DNA from: Salinivenus iranica
Lineage (GTDB): Bacteria; Bacteroidota; Rhodothermia; Rhodothermales; Salinibacteraceae
DNA: 64,000 bases
Assembly: GCA_002894665.1 (NCBI GenBank)
Contig: NCRB01000007.1
Span: 23,476-87,475, forward strand
Direction of reading: 5' to 3'
Shown: piece by piece, positions 8,301 through 17,920 of the stretch
How positions within the stretch are numbered: the first letter of the stretch is position 1
How the letters are laid out: each line of letters starts with the position of its first letter
Notes under the pieces: model-generated
Told to the model about the DNA's origin: nothing
What the model saw: only the letters and a program-made list of their open reading frames with translations
The model's database searches: none
Position numbers and translations under genes: made by a program

Positions 8301-10304
8301 GACGACGATCCACGAGACATCCACCAGGTTGCCCGTTCGGATGGTTGGCATGCGTGGGCATCTCTTGATACCGATCGGGGCGTCATCACTCGCATTGATG
8401 CTAACAAGGATGGCGAACGCCCGAAAGATGACTGGGCACCGGCCGGACAAGAGTGGCGTCCCGTCTCTCCCGACTCGAACAGCTTTTCTCTCTCATTTTC
8501 GTACGCACGACCTAAGACAGACAATAACGACCAGTGGGCTCCCTCGAAGGAAACGGTTGCTCTACCTCCTGTTTACGGTAAACTCATTGAGGATGTCGAC
8601 TTCTACTTCGGAGAAAAAGGGCAGGAGCGCTCTGCAATCAAGGTATGGGAGGCTCACTATGGAGCAGAAGCCTCCATTCGGTTGGCTTCGAAGGAATCCG
8701 ACGACCCCCATGCAGGCCAGGGGGATCTTGAGGTAGAATACATCAGTGAGCACGATGGCGATCCGATCCTTTACGGATACCAACTTGAGACCGAGGGTCT
8801 GAAAATGCCCTATGACAAGGACCTCCTTGAGGACCTTGCGCGGGTGCTGTACGAAGACATCTATCGGGAACAGGCATCTCGCCTGCATCTGCAGGACCAG
8901 TTCCTGCGGTACATTTTGAAGAGCGAGTCGTGGTCTCAGTTGAACAAATTTGATCGGCGCCGTGCTGCCGATTTGATCTCCACCATGCGCGCAGTCTCAC
9001 GCTCGCGGGACGAGGACGTAGAAGCGTTTCTTGATAACCTCTTTGATACCGACAGACGACGTCAACTCATCGATCTCGCCAGCCACTTTTGGCAAGAGTC
9101 CGGGACCATGACGGACGAATTTTTAGATCGCTTTACCCGCGGCCTCGACCAACCCGGGGCAGAAGAGGCAATCCGAAGGGCGTTTCAGGAGCGCATCCGT
9201 TCCCGGAAGGAGGTAATTGACTATATACAGTCGACGATCCTCCATTCCCTCAAACACGGAATGCGCAACCTGTTTGTGGCCGACGGAAGTACCAAGGATG
9301 AAGAGGTCGGAAGCTTCGGGATGTTCAAGCTTACCTACGGCCACTGGTCAACCGACGAGGATGCACTGTGGGTCTATGAGCGAAACCAGGACGGAAGCGG
9401 TGCAACACGCCTAGTCGACGAAGTGCTCTCGTCAAAGGGGAGGGGCTACGTCTTGAAGCGGTTGTGGGACTCGACTCTTGCTTGTCCTGTGGGAGATGAG
9501 GAGTCATTCATGAAGACTGTCATCCAAAAGGAGGGCAAAGTGCTCAGAGACTACGCGGAAACTCTTCGGGACGACGACCGGGAGACTTCTGACCCGCGTG
9601 ACTTTTTGAAAGACCTCTTCGGGCCGCGTATCAGCAACAGTCGCCACGCGAAGGCGCTCTCACGACTACTAGTTGCTCAGGATCGAATCTACGGAAGTGA
9701 GAGGATTCCACGCATCGAACTCGTTTGCGAGATCCAGAAAATTGAAGATCTCATCGCGAATCGGTTTCACCGCAAGCCGACGGTTGGAGAGGTGGCCAGT
9801 TACGCGCTTTCACTGGTCCGGAGCGATGAGCGCTCCGATGAGTACCCGGCGTTATGCCGTATGCTCTCGGTTTTCGAGGAGCATGACGAGCGACTCTCTA
9901 GGGGCGGAAACCCGAACGAGGCGTCCACTCCTGCAGATCGCTTCATAAATCAGGTTCGCTTACTCAGCCTAAGCACGTGCAGCGACTCCTGCGAAGCCTG
10001 CATTGGCTCTCGGTGTGACCAAGGGCCGATCCAGGAAATGGGACATGCGCTGTCGAGAACGCTCCTGAAGCGGGCACATCGGTTCCTTACGTCGTCGTTG
10101 ACCGTGAAGTACGAGCGGGGAACTGGTGCCGGAGAACTTGTCCGCACCGCCCGCGAAAATGCCGGATGGGTCATCCTGCGCCGCGAACAAGAACTAGATG
10201 TTGAGTTCAAAACCTCTCTTCGTGAATCCGGCCTTGAGTTACACGCGGACATCACTGATCCAAATACCCTCGAAGGCCTCACCATCTACTACCTGTCGCA
10301 ATGA
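5391..10304 (+). CDS. DpdJ-like giant DEAD/DEAH-type helicase, first copy
   Basis: 1637-aa superfamily 2 helicase, GTG start. Walker A TGNTGSGKT is near residues 203-211, motif Ib/II DEIHLYDTTHGAQ near 402, SATI near 448, LEVGYDD near 627 and the QKKGRAGR arginine-finger motif near 655. A cysteine cluster (CSDSCEACIGSRC, about residue 1528) near the C terminus resembles the four-Cys end of DUF1998/DrmA-type helicases. It is clearly homologous to the protein at 23130-27761 (shared YPR-L-K-QL, GDTP, TTEM, THGAQ, EVGY and KGRAGR blocks). Its stop overlaps the next ATG, coupling it to a PLD-family protein exactly as in that second copy. Role by analogy: ATP-driven sensing or translocation on unmodified DNA in restriction. 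A DISARM DrmA origin is the main alternative. Confidence 0.75.
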   Translation: MKNTSNEPDRDVLSESHWDVLRRLEDREQELINFGIYETVVSASEIAEEGSEDLSQVRDLLQELKDRYQVLSVENGYRSRISEIVRLLANVKRRFRPDDIRSAPYLIRSLRVRFKDRYQQDREIPLERVADRLVNPFLRRDVRRNLKRAKDALHRGMKTAILGGGPAEDVPSEDVKLTRVQADAFDRIGESYLKQKGGSFVVTGNTGSGKTEASLWPLLLSAAEEKLNSAPGCKVILTYPRKQLAKNQLQRICKYCAHINRDLDNRGRTGKQRLSVGIVFGDTPRDREEIEEGGYYQDDLVRGNWRCNGNYRELPYFRNENDDPVLFRMNRGHGEIRSTEGGWDDGGWVLNRFRPSRKGIREDPPDILVITTEMLHKWLMRPDYAEFFGVGSSFTPPRALVLDEIHLYDTTHGAQIGMLVRRLRHRLREAMREDDEDEWEEPLCIGMSATIGDPPRFWGELSGYDAHNVVDLSPSEEDRSLQTGRERLLFLQPETYSRGQRVGSASVAIQAIMCIAHNMVRRPSVDGEAPKHRTLAFQDSISKLKKLALEFYDAEVNQGLSRFRLGNWDEDEFREGEYWYFDIKDPRQYSENRNRGGEPTNLTAAPSPVYSGNQGLDALDRDIVFATSVLEVGYDDPSIQFVYQHHAPNTTASFVQKKGRAGRSTEDRPITAVTLSRHSYKDAFYFQNPDYLIEAGEYNPPLNVENYFVQRFHTLALFFDELARLEHPSDVDYIRVSAGRDEIDSQLDRIEEALSNNGRLLQRAFEFVTASSFRRALDRGEWEDVWDEFVGEFSDSEIRERLEGDGTRNLLRINPHYPSNLFGSINMPALRVGAHPTGEPEKVEQQDEDESENMKWKSEDVGQSLSTLAPGKVTRRYSQGQWIHWRPPQAFVAGDGYTSPGKAALERYKEDRDGGPGPFDPERIQPLEEEWGKGWKDILPKNVHDFYRDDVPSRFYRPRFVEAWTIGEVSDDDPRDIHQVARSDGWHAWASLDTDRGVITRIDANKDGERPKDDWAPAGQEWRPVSPDSNSFSLSFSYARPKTDNNDQWAPSKETVALPPVYGKLIEDVDFYFGEKGQERSAIKVWEAHYGAEASIRLASKESDDPHAGQGDLEVEYISEHDGDPILYGYQLETEGLKMPYDKDLLEDLARVLYEDIYREQASRLHLQDQFLRYILKSESWSQLNKFDRRRAADLISTMRAVSRSRDEDVEAFLDNLFDTDRRRQLIDLASHFWQESGTMTDEFLDRFTRGLDQPGAEEAIRRAFQERIRSRKEVIDYIQSTILHSLKHGMRNLFVADGSTKDEEVGSFGMFKLTYGHWSTDEDALWVYERNQDGSGATRLVDEVLSSKGRGYVLKRLWDSTLACPVGDEESFMKTVIQKEGKVLRDYAETLRDDDRETSDPRDFLKDLFGPRISNSRHAKALSRLLVAQDRIYGSERIPRIELVCEIQKIEDLIANRFHRKPTVGEVASYALSLVRSDERSDEYPALCRMLSVFEEHDERLSRGGNPNEASTPADRFINQVRLLSLSTCSDSCEACIGSRCDQGPIQEMGHALSRTLLKRAHRFLTSSLTVKYERGTGAGELVRTARENAGWVILRREQELDVEFKTSLRESGLELHADITDPNTLEGLTIYYLSQ

Positions 10305-11098
10305 CAGAACGCATCGTCACCAACATCGGACCGACTAAGGTTGCCGAGCGCATCCGGAGCCTTCTACTAGACAGTCTTTCGGCAACCGGGGGCGAAATTT
10401 GGATCATCAGTCCGTGGTTAACAGACGTTGATCTTTCGGTGTCGGAGGCTGGGCACTTCGCGAGCGCCCTTGGCGGAAGTCGGGAGCGCGTGTCGCTCTC
10501 AGAACTTCTGGGACATACAGCGGAGCGCTTTGATGTTCACGTGGTTACTCGCCCGCCCCACCAACTCGTCCCGACGAGTCTCCTGACGCGCCTTCAGGAA
10601 AAGTGCACCGTGTATCATCGTGCCAAGGAAAGCGAGTCAGCCAGACAGGATCCGACCTATGAAGACATCATGGCTGCTCTGCTTGACGAAATAGAGTATC
10701 TCGCTGATGAGGTTGTCAAGCACATCTCAACGCTTAGATGTGCCTCAAACTTCCTCGATGCAGGAGCCGATCTCTTGTATCGGCCTTCGCTGCACGCCAA
10801 ATTGTTCTGGACCCCGTTTGGCGCAACGGTCGGTAGCGCCAACCTCACCTACTCCGGGCTCTTTCAGAACCCAGAACTCGTTCTCGAGACCTCGACCGAT
10901 GAGCAGATTGAAAACCTTCATCGAGCTGCTTGCGATCTTGCCGAGGGGGCAGAACTGCGAGAAGACTACGAACTCTACAACCTCGAAAATATCGATCTCC
11001 AGAGTGAAGTACTCGATGCCATTCCTCCTGCGCACCGCCGGAAGGTCGAGAGCCTTACTCCCCTTTTGAATCGACTGAGTGGGCCACGATCAAACTGA
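10301..11098 (+). CDS. PLD-superfamily nuclease, DpdK-like, with intact HKD-type half-site
   Basis: 265-aa protein translationally coupled (ATGA) to the upstream helicase. SPWLTDVDL near residue 44 and LHAKLFWTPFGATVGSANLT at about residues 163-182 match the phospholipase D fold: His-x-Lys and GSxN are in place, though the usual Asp position is not obvious. One such half-site per chain implies a dimer. In Dpd and DISARM systems a PLD protein (DpdK, DrmC) accompanies the helicase; here it is the most likely DNA-cutting component. It is the catalytically better preserved of the two PLD-like proteins in the island (compare 27894-28490). Confidence 0.72.
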   Translation: MTERIVTNIGPTKVAERIRSLLLDSLSATGGEIWIISPWLTDVDLSVSEAGHFASALGGSRERVSLSELLGHTAERFDVHVVTRPPHQLVPTSLLTRLQEKCTVYHRAKESESARQDPTYEDIMAALLDEIEYLADEVVKHISTLRCASNFLDAGADLLYRPSLHAKLFWTPFGATVGSANLTYSGLFQNPELVLETSTDEQIENLHRAACDLAEGAELREDYELYNLENIDLQSEVLDAIPPAHRRKVESLTPLLNRLSGPRSN

Positions 11099-11459
11099 TC
11101 AGCAACCTGAGTCACCGCAGGAGAGCGATTCTTTTAGCCGTGCTTTCTCACCGGAGTACTGCTAAGGCTATGGTCAGTCATGGGCGAAAAAGCGTTCGCC
11201 ATTCCTGAACATAATATCACTTCTCCTAAAACGGTTTACTTCTTTCTCCTTCTAACTTCAGTATCCTGGGTGCTCTACCGGAAATAGCAAGGTTACAGCT
11301 CTTAAGTGGAACGGAGTTGGCTTCCTGCAGCGTGGGAAACAAATAGAAACACTGATCTGAAATAACTGTCCGGACTACTCGACGTTGTACTATATTTTGC
11401 CAAAACAAAAGATTTTCTGCAGCAGACTTTTCAAAAGTTACCTCACAAGACGACATTGA
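11099..11459. promoter_or_regulatory. 361-nt intergenic region before dpdE
   Basis: A+T-richer than its flanks and without a convincing gene. It separates the helicase/PLD unit from the dpdE-to-dpdD unit, so it should hold a terminator (hairpin at 11180-11202) and a promoter for the latter. A TATATTTTG stretch at 11391-11399 is one base off the Bacteroidota -7 consensus TAnnTTTG, but no well-placed TTG at -33 was seen. Confidence 0.4.
11180..11202. terminator. bulged hairpin after DpdK-like gene
   Basis: ATGGGCGAA (11180-11188) pairs with TTCGCCAT (11195-11202), 8 bp with one bulged G and a 6-nt loop, 80 nt after the PLD gene. There is no T-run after it, so a terminator role is tentative. 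Confidence 0.35.
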
Positions 11460-14400
11460 ATGAGCAACGAGCCAGTTTCCGAAATGCTCAGATGGTGGTT
11501 GAGGCAATCCTCGACTGAGGAGTTCTCCCTTAACCCCGAACTCCGCCGAATCTTACAACTGGGGGTTCAAGGAACTCTTGACCTTGAGCCGGAGCACCTT
11601 CGGCGGATTGCCCAGAAGTTCGGCGATCCCGGACATCCGCCTGGCGTTAGTCCTAATCTTGACAAGAACAACTTCGAGGATGGGGATCATGTGTTTTCTC
11701 CTTCAAACGGTTTGGGGATCGGACACTACCGAGGTCAGGTGAAAGACAAGGTCAAAACCATCGTAGACGTAGAGTACTTTCACGCTCCGGGGGATACGCG
11801 TCTGCGACAGGTTCCAATGGAAAATATCGTCGGAGCCCATCTTTCGGAGCAGACCCGGTGTTATGTTGAAAGGGAGGAAGACTGGATTCCGGGACGCATT
11901 AAGCGCTACCGAAGCGAAGGCGACGAATACGAAGTCGACTTCCTTGGAGAAGCCCGCTCCTTCGTACCGGCTTCAGACATTTACGTGCGCTGGGCGAAGC
12001 CGCTTGAAGACCCAACCGAGATGCTGGCTGCCAAGCAGCACGGCACGGTGTTCTTTCGATCCCAACGCCTTCCATATGTAAGGCGAATGCTTCGTCAGCG
12101 TGCTGCTTCTCGAGGACACACTGGTCTCCTCTCTTCAAACGTCGACCTGTACCCGCATCAGGTTGAAATCGTCCGTCGGGTTCTACAGGACCCAGTTCAG
12201 CGGTACTTGCTGGCAGATGAAGTGGGGCTCGGAAAGACAATCGAGGCGGGCGTCATTCTACGCCAGTATCTTCTCGACGCTGGTCGGGAGGCGACAGCCA
12301 TCATCGCAGTACCGAGTTCTCTGAAGCACCAATGGAGGAGCGAACTCGAAAGCAAGTTTGGAGTCGGCAGCCTTCCTGGTTCTGTGCGCATCGTCACGCT
12401 GAGAGCCCTCCCTGATCTTGCCGAGACGTCCGCTCCCGGAATGCTGATCGTCGATGAGGCGCATCGGGTGGCACAGTGGAGCAGCGACTCGGACGGCGAA
12501 TACCAGCGACAATTCGACCACGTTCGACGCCTTGCCCACAGCGCCGGGCGGCTCCTCTTGCTCTCTGCAACCCCTGCGCATCGGGAGGAGCGTACGTTCC
12601 TCGCGATGCTGCACCTCATCGATCCGGCGATGTACTCTCTGGATGACCTCTCCTCGTTTCGGAAGCGGCTCGAGAAACGAGAAGACGTGCAGAGGTTTCT
12701 GCTGGAACTGCAGGGCGAAGAGGATTCAGACTGGCTAAGGTGGACTGCCGAAGATCTGATCAAGGCCTTTCCCGACGACGATCACCTGATCGAGTTGTGC
12801 AGAGGCCTGCTTGAAATCCTCGACGCGGATCCCGTTGACAGTGAGGCGCGAGACGAGCAGGTGCACTTGATTCAGGTGCACCTTCGGGAAACGTACCGGG
12901 TCCACCAACGAATGCTGCGGAGTCGGCGGAATCGGGTTCGTTCTTCCCTTGACACGACACGCACCAACGAGCAAGAAAATGAACGGTCTCTGATCGAGCA
13001 ATATGATCTTGACGGGCGCCGCGAAGACCTACACGACCTCATTGAGGAGTGGCGCCTGAGCGCCGGCCGGACGTTGGACCGCCGCGCTGACTTGGAAATC
13101 GGTCGGTACGCCCGCCTGTACGAACTATTGACTCAGACGGCTGCGTCTAACCTTGAGGTATTCCGCAGAGTCATCAGGCGGCGACTGCAGACCAAAGAGG
13201 TGGGAGTAAACCTGGGCGAGGAGGATTTCATTGAGAACCGGGACGGGGCGCCTACCCTTGACCTGTCGGCTGAAGAGGAGGAGGCTACCACTGCTCCCCT
13301 TCTGGACGAGGAAGTAGCTCTTCTTCGCGAGATGGCGACTGTCGCCGGGCAAGAAACGGCAGAAGGCGAATTGGATCGACCCATCCTCCTCCATCAAATT
13401 CTTGAGCAGTCATTAGAGGCGGATGAACAGGCGGTGGTCTTTGCGAGCCGTACGGAAACCGCCGAGTACCTTGCACAGCGGCTCTTAGAGGAGGTCGAAG
13501 TCGGGGACGCTTTAGCCTGCCATGCCAGTTCGATGAGTGAAGAGGAGCGGAACGACGAACTGTGGCGCTTTCATAATGAGGTGTCGTGCCAGGTCCTAAT
13601 TACAGATGAGTCGGGGGAGGAGGGCCAGAACTTCCAGAAGGCTGGCCTGCTGGTTCACTATGACCTTCCGTGGGATCCGAGCCGCATCGAACAGCGCATT
13701 GGTCGCGTTGATCGGATCGGGCGAGGAGAGGTCCCCCTTCAGACCCATGTGCTCCTGGGACCAGTCGGCGATGAGGACGTCTCTACTCCCCACGAGGCGT
13801 GGCACCGCATTCTCAAGGAGGGCCTTGGCGTATATGAATCGTCCATTGCGAGCCTGCAGTTTCTGGTCGATCGCCTCGCCCCCAGAATCCGAGAGCATCT
13901 CTTTCTTGATGGCACCACAGACCTGGACAAGATCATCGAAAAGGTGCAAGAGAAGGCCAAGGAGGAAATGAAGCGCATCGAGGAGGAAGACAGTCTGGAC
14001 GCTGTCGCAGCTTACGAGGATGAGGCACGGCGCTTTTACGAAGACCTGGCAGAGCTCGACTCACCCGAGATGGTTTCGAAGATCCGCAGAGATGTCGAGG
14101 GTTGGGTCAAGAAAGCGCTCCACTTTTACCGACAGTCAGAGAGGAGGGGGGTTGTTGAATACGAGGAAAACATTAAGGGGAAAACTCTCGTCCCGAGAGA
14201 TCAGATCCTGAACAAGCTCATGCCGGCGCTCCGTCGGCCGATGTCCTACCACCGGAGTGTCGCCGCTCGACTGGATGATGTCGATCTCCTTCAACCGGGT
14301 CACCCGTTTCTGGATGCCATCAGCGAACTTCTACACTGGGACGATCGCGGACGTGCTTATGCCATCTGGCGAGAGGTGCCGTCATGGCCTAGTGATGGGT

Positions 14401-15029
14401 CAAGAGAGTGGGCCGGATTCCGTTTTGACTTTATAGTGGAAGCCGACCGTACTCCCATTGAAGACGCCCTTGCTGACACGAACCGTACGGACGTAAATGC
14501 GATTCTCCGCAGGGCAGATAGATTTCTTCCTCCCCGCGTTGAAACCGTGTTTGTCGATCCTGAGGGGGAGCAGCCACCTAGATGGGTCAGAAACGCTCTC
14601 CAGGATGAGCCTCAGAAGAGAGAAAATGGGGGAATAGACACGAATCTGACGAAGGACCGAACGCCTGTCATTCACGACTATATCGGAAGTCTCAAGTGGG
14701 AGTCTCGATGCCGACAGAGCCGATCCAGCGCCGAGGACCTGTTGCGCGGATCCGATGCATTTCAGCAGCGGATCCGATTGGCCCTGCAGAACCTCCGTAG
14801 CACGATGCGCGAACGGATTGAGCGCCTTCGAATTCGGACGGATAGTGCACTGACGGCCAGTTCCAATCAGAGATACGAGGATCAGGTCGCTTTTGAACAA
14901 AAAATCGGAGACGCTCTCGAACGGAGCTTAGAGAGTCCGTTGGTCCGTCTTGACAGCATTGGCTTCGTCGTGGCATCCGGCTGCTCGCTTCGAGATCATC
15001 GGAGAAGCCGTAGTGCCGAAACGGGGTGA
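11460..15029 (+). CDS. dpdE: DpdE, SNF2/RapA-like helicase
   Basis: 1189-aa superfamily 2 ATPase of the SNF2/RapA type. Before the motor (residues 75-185) is a segment rich in beta-strand patterns (GDHVFSPSNGLGIG...VDFLGE) that looks like the Tudor/KOW-type domains preceding the RapA motor. Walker A is DEVGLGKTIEAG near residue 252, DEAH near 331, SATPAHREE near 368, and QRIGRVDRIGRGE near 746 is the C-terminal helicase motif VI. The long tail has no recognised domain. It opens the dpdE-F-G-H-I-J-K block, whose gene order fits the Salmonella cluster. DpdE is among the proteins needed for the restriction-like phenotype there. Confidence 0.83.
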   Translation: MSNEPVSEMLRWWLRQSSTEEFSLNPELRRILQLGVQGTLDLEPEHLRRIAQKFGDPGHPPGVSPNLDKNNFEDGDHVFSPSNGLGIGHYRGQVKDKVKTIVDVEYFHAPGDTRLRQVPMENIVGAHLSEQTRCYVEREEDWIPGRIKRYRSEGDEYEVDFLGEARSFVPASDIYVRWAKPLEDPTEMLAAKQHGTVFFRSQRLPYVRRMLRQRAASRGHTGLLSSNVDLYPHQVEIVRRVLQDPVQRYLLADEVGLGKTIEAGVILRQYLLDAGREATAIIAVPSSLKHQWRSELESKFGVGSLPGSVRIVTLRALPDLAETSAPGMLIVDEAHRVAQWSSDSDGEYQRQFDHVRRLAHSAGRLLLLSATPAHREERTFLAMLHLIDPAMYSLDDLSSFRKRLEKREDVQRFLLELQGEEDSDWLRWTAEDLIKAFPDDDHLIELCRGLLEILDADPVDSEARDEQVHLIQVHLRETYRVHQRMLRSRRNRVRSSLDTTRTNEQENERSLIEQYDLDGRREDLHDLIEEWRLSAGRTLDRRADLEIGRYARLYELLTQTAASNLEVFRRVIRRRLQTKEVGVNLGEEDFIENRDGAPTLDLSAEEEEATTAPLLDEEVALLREMATVAGQETAEGELDRPILLHQILEQSLEADEQAVVFASRTETAEYLAQRLLEEVEVGDALACHASSMSEEERNDELWRFHNEVSCQVLITDESGEEGQNFQKAGLLVHYDLPWDPSRIEQRIGRVDRIGRGEVPLQTHVLLGPVGDEDVSTPHEAWHRILKEGLGVYESSIASLQFLVDRLAPRIREHLFLDGTTDLDKIIEKVQEKAKEEMKRIEEEDSLDAVAAYEDEARRFYEDLAELDSPEMVSKIRRDVEGWVKKALHFYRQSERRGVVEYEENIKGKTLVPRDQILNKLMPALRRPMSYHRSVAARLDDVDLLQPGHPFLDAISELLHWDDRGRAYAIWREVPSWPSDGSREWAGFRFDFIVEADRTPIEDALADTNRTDVNAILRRADRFLPPRVETVFVDPEGEQPPRWVRNALQDEPQKRENGGIDTNLTKDRTPVIHDYIGSLKWESRCRQSRSSAEDLLRGSDAFQQRIRLALQNLRSTMRERIERLRIRTDSALTASSNQRYEDQVAFEQKIGDALERSLESPLVRLDSIGFVVASGCSLRDHRRSRSAETG

Positions 15030-15069
15030 AATAACGGTTGCCCTTCTTAGCGCTTGCACACGTCCCTGT

Positions 15070-15127
15070 GGGAGATCGCGCTCTAAAAGCCCTCCTTCCG
15101 AGACTACAAGCAGGCAGGGCATCTCCC
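15070..15127. other. two-stem inverted repeat upstream of dpdF
   Basis: GGGAGAT (15070-15076) is complementary to ATCTCCC (15121-15127), and inside it GCCCT (15089-15093) to AGGGC (15116-15120). The two stems are stacked on the right side and split by a 12-nt bulge on the left. It lies in the 230-nt gap between dpdE and dpdF and could be an attenuator or mRNA structure. Confidence 0.3.
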
Positions 15128-15259
15128 CTCTTATAAGCCATTATCATTCTTTACCTTGAGCCATAAGCACGCACTGGAAGATGTGCGGCAGTTTGTCGTT
15201 TGCTTTTCGGGTGCTTTTCTCTCTTCACCGCTGCACTCCAGATCAACCCCCTGTATCGC

Positions 15260-17920
15260 ATGAGGAGCCGCACTTTTTCGTCCACAAGTGAAGAGACCGG
15301 ACCCGATCCGTTTCAACAGGTCAGAAGTTACCTCTCCGATGAATATCCAGATCCAAACCGTGCAGACGACCGTGCCGCGAATCTTCCGACAGGGCCCTGC
15401 CGGCGCCTCCTACAGGTCCTCTCGGACGATAGTGCTTCGAGAATCGACCTTGCCCCCCTCGTGCGACACGTACTTCGCCACGAGACCGAGGTCACAGGGC
15501 AAGAGGACGTACAACTTCGGGTCCCACAGACCGATCAGTGGCCGAGCGTGAACGAGTGGAAGAGGCACGGCCTCTCTGTAATTCCGGGCCCTGAAAGTAC
15601 ACTTTTTGTAGAGGCTTCTTCGTGGATACCCGATTGGCTTTCTGATAATGATAAGTGGGCACCTGCTGCCCGGGCGTTTGAGGGCAAGAAGCGGCGCCAG
15701 CACTCGCAGGTCCCGGGTGACCCCTTTCTCTCAGTGAGCGGATACAAGACGTACGCGTCCGAAGGGCAGAAAGAGGCTGTGCGGGCCGTTCTGAGTGCTC
15801 CTTCCGACTCAACGCTGGTTGTAAACCTTCCCACCGGTTCTGGGAAGAGCCAGTGCGCTCGTCTTCCTGTGCTCCTCAGCGACGACGGAGCGGGCGACAT
15901 GACGGTGGTAGTCGTCCCGACTGTATCCTTAGCCATGGACCAGGAGGAGGAACTGCAGGACAAGTTTGACATGCCGCTTGCATATTATGGCGGGGCCACC
16001 GAGGCTAACGAACGCCGTCGCGAATGCATCCGAAATCAGATTCGACGGGGCCAACAGCCCATTGTCTTCACCTCTCCAGAGAGCTTTTGCGGATCGTTGG
16101 CGCCGGCGATCTTTCAAGCTGCGAGGCGCGGCTATTTGGGGCGACTTGTCGTCGACGAGGCTCACATCGTAGACCAGTGGGGAGACGACTTCCGCTCCTC
16201 GTTTCAGGAACTGGCTGGCGTGAGGCACGGACTGCTTCGCGAAGCAGGGAAGGCGGACGAATCGCCGTTCCAGACAGTCCTCATGACGGCAACCTTAACA
16301 GAATCCGTGCTGGACACGCTCGAGTCCCTCTTCGGAGAACCTGGACCATTCGAGCACGTCTCCGCAACTCAGTTGCGACCTGAGCCATCGTACTGGTACT
16401 CGCGCTGTGACAGTGCAGAGGAGAAAGCCTCACGTGTCATGGAGGCCCTTCGCCACCTCCCGCGCCCACTCATCCTTTACACCACAGAACGCGACGATGT
16501 CGATGACTGGGCCGAGCGCTTGCGCAGCGAAGGGTATGAGCGATGGAAAACGATGACGGGAGGTTCGTCCTCCGATCATCGCCAGGAGGTCCTTCGCAAG
16601 TGGCGGAACGACCAGGTGGATCTTGTGGTCGCCACGTCTGCTTTCGGTCTGGGGGTCGATAAGGAGAACGTCCGTGCAGTCGTTCATGCCTGTCTACCCG
16701 AAAGCATCGACCGCTACTATCAAGAAGTAGGCCGTAGTGGCCGTGACGGCAAAGCGTCGGTGTCCCTCGTTGCTTTTACAAACAAGGACGTTGAGACTGC
16801 TGCGACGATCAATAACAAGAAGTTGATTTCCGTCGAGAAGGGTCTTGAGCGCTGGCAAGCAATGTGGGGAACGCAGACCCACCTTCAGGGACGAAGGTAC
16901 CGCGTCCGAACGGACGCAATGCGCGAGATCGACATGGACAACGATTACAACCGGATCTGGAACGTCCGGACCCTGAACCTGATGCATCGGGCCGGGCTCA
17001 TCGGTCTCGACGCAGCGCCACCCCCGAAGCGGGAGGAGGTCCTTGGCGAAGACGTATCCGAGGAGACGCTTACGACGGAGCAAGCCGAAAAACTCGAGGA
17101 TGCCTTCGAGGAGTATCGTTCAAAGCGGACCATCGAGATTCGCACCGACGAGGACCACACGGAGCGAGACGTTTGGGAGGAAACCATTGGTCCGCTCCGA
17201 AAGGACATCAAGCGCCAGAACCGAAGGGGGTTCGAGGTTATGAGGGAATTGGTCAATGCCCCTACCCAGACCTGCGTTGCCGAGCGGTTTCAGAAGGTAT
17301 ACGGGATTGAGGCACGTTCGGACCCACCCCGCGAACAGGTAGTAGTCGCACCGGCTTGTGGGGGATGCCCATTCTGCCGGCGAAGGGTGAAAAGTTCCAC
17401 CGTACTGTCGTCGGGTCCAGATCCGTCCTATGAGGAACCAGCCTGTCCGCAAATGCCGAGGTGGGCTGAGTACGACCTCAACGTTCCGGCCGAACTTGAC
17501 GACCTTCTGAGCGGCGAACGGATCGCCGTTGTTCTCTATAGCCAGTCGGATTTAGAGGACGGAGCACAAGAGCAGATACGACGGTTCGTCCGCTGGTTTC
17601 ACCGCGTGGGTCCCCACTACGCTGTAGCCCCTGAAGAGACCCTTCAGAGGTGGAGAAACGAGTGGTGGGGGGGAACTGCCCCCGTCTTTCTGGAAGACCC
17701 AGAAGGACGCGAGGAAAGGATTCCGCTACCGGAGGTAATTTTCGCTCCCGACCTCACGGACTTTCCCAAGTCCGTCGTTTTCCCGCCCGAGAACGGGTTT
17801 CGGGTTCTCATCGTCCCCGACCACGCTCGGTCCCCGTTTCAGGAGAGGCGTCCGCTTCGCGACGCCCTCGACATTCCTTTGCACCGGCTTGAGTCCATCC
17901 CAACGAAGTTCGTCCTATGA
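15260..17920 (+). CDS. dpdF: DpdF, RecQ-like helicase
   Basis: 886 aa from the ATG at 15260; the frame is open further left to a TTG at 15200, but that extension (LFGCFSLFTAAL...) is not helicase-like. RecQ-type motifs are clear: NLPTGSGKSQ near residue 190, DEAHIVDQWGDDFR near 297, SAFGLGVDK near 464 and YYQEVGRSGRDG near 489. A CGGCPFCRRR cysteine cluster near residue 700 with a further Cys downstream may bind zinc, as in RecQ. The last four bases overlap the dpdG start (ATGA). Role in Dpd restriction is not settled; by analogy it unwinds or tracks unmodified DNA with DpdE. Confidence 0.83.
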   Translation: MRSRTFSSTSEETGPDPFQQVRSYLSDEYPDPNRADDRAANLPTGPCRRLLQVLSDDSASRIDLAPLVRHVLRHETEVTGQEDVQLRVPQTDQWPSVNEWKRHGLSVIPGPESTLFVEASSWIPDWLSDNDKWAPAARAFEGKKRRQHSQVPGDPFLSVSGYKTYASEGQKEAVRAVLSAPSDSTLVVNLPTGSGKSQCARLPVLLSDDGAGDMTVVVVPTVSLAMDQEEELQDKFDMPLAYYGGATEANERRRECIRNQIRRGQQPIVFTSPESFCGSLAPAIFQAARRGYLGRLVVDEAHIVDQWGDDFRSSFQELAGVRHGLLREAGKADESPFQTVLMTATLTESVLDTLESLFGEPGPFEHVSATQLRPEPSYWYSRCDSAEEKASRVMEALRHLPRPLILYTTERDDVDDWAERLRSEGYERWKTMTGGSSSDHRQEVLRKWRNDQVDLVVATSAFGLGVDKENVRAVVHACLPESIDRYYQEVGRSGRDGKASVSLVAFTNKDVETAATINNKKLISVEKGLERWQAMWGTQTHLQGRRYRVRTDAMREIDMDNDYNRIWNVRTLNLMHRAGLIGLDAAPPPKREEVLGEDVSEETLTTEQAEKLEDAFEEYRSKRTIEIRTDEDHTERDVWEETIGPLRKDIKRQNRRGFEVMRELVNAPTQTCVAERFQKVYGIEARSDPPREQVVVAPACGGCPFCRRRVKSSTVLSSGPDPSYEEPACPQMPRWAEYDLNVPAELDDLLSGERIAVVLYSQSDLEDGAQEQIRRFVRWFHRVGPHYAVAPEETLQRWRNEWWGGTAPVFLEDPEGREERIPLPEVIFAPDLTDFPKSVVFPPENGFRVLIVPDHARSPFQERRPLRDALDIPLHRLESIPTKFVL

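Noticed and set aside
5391..11098. A DISARM locus (DrmA helicase and DrmC PLD)
   Set aside because: No DrmB, methyltransferase or other DISARM gene is present, and a paralogous helicase-PLD pair sits in canonical dpd order at 23130-28490.
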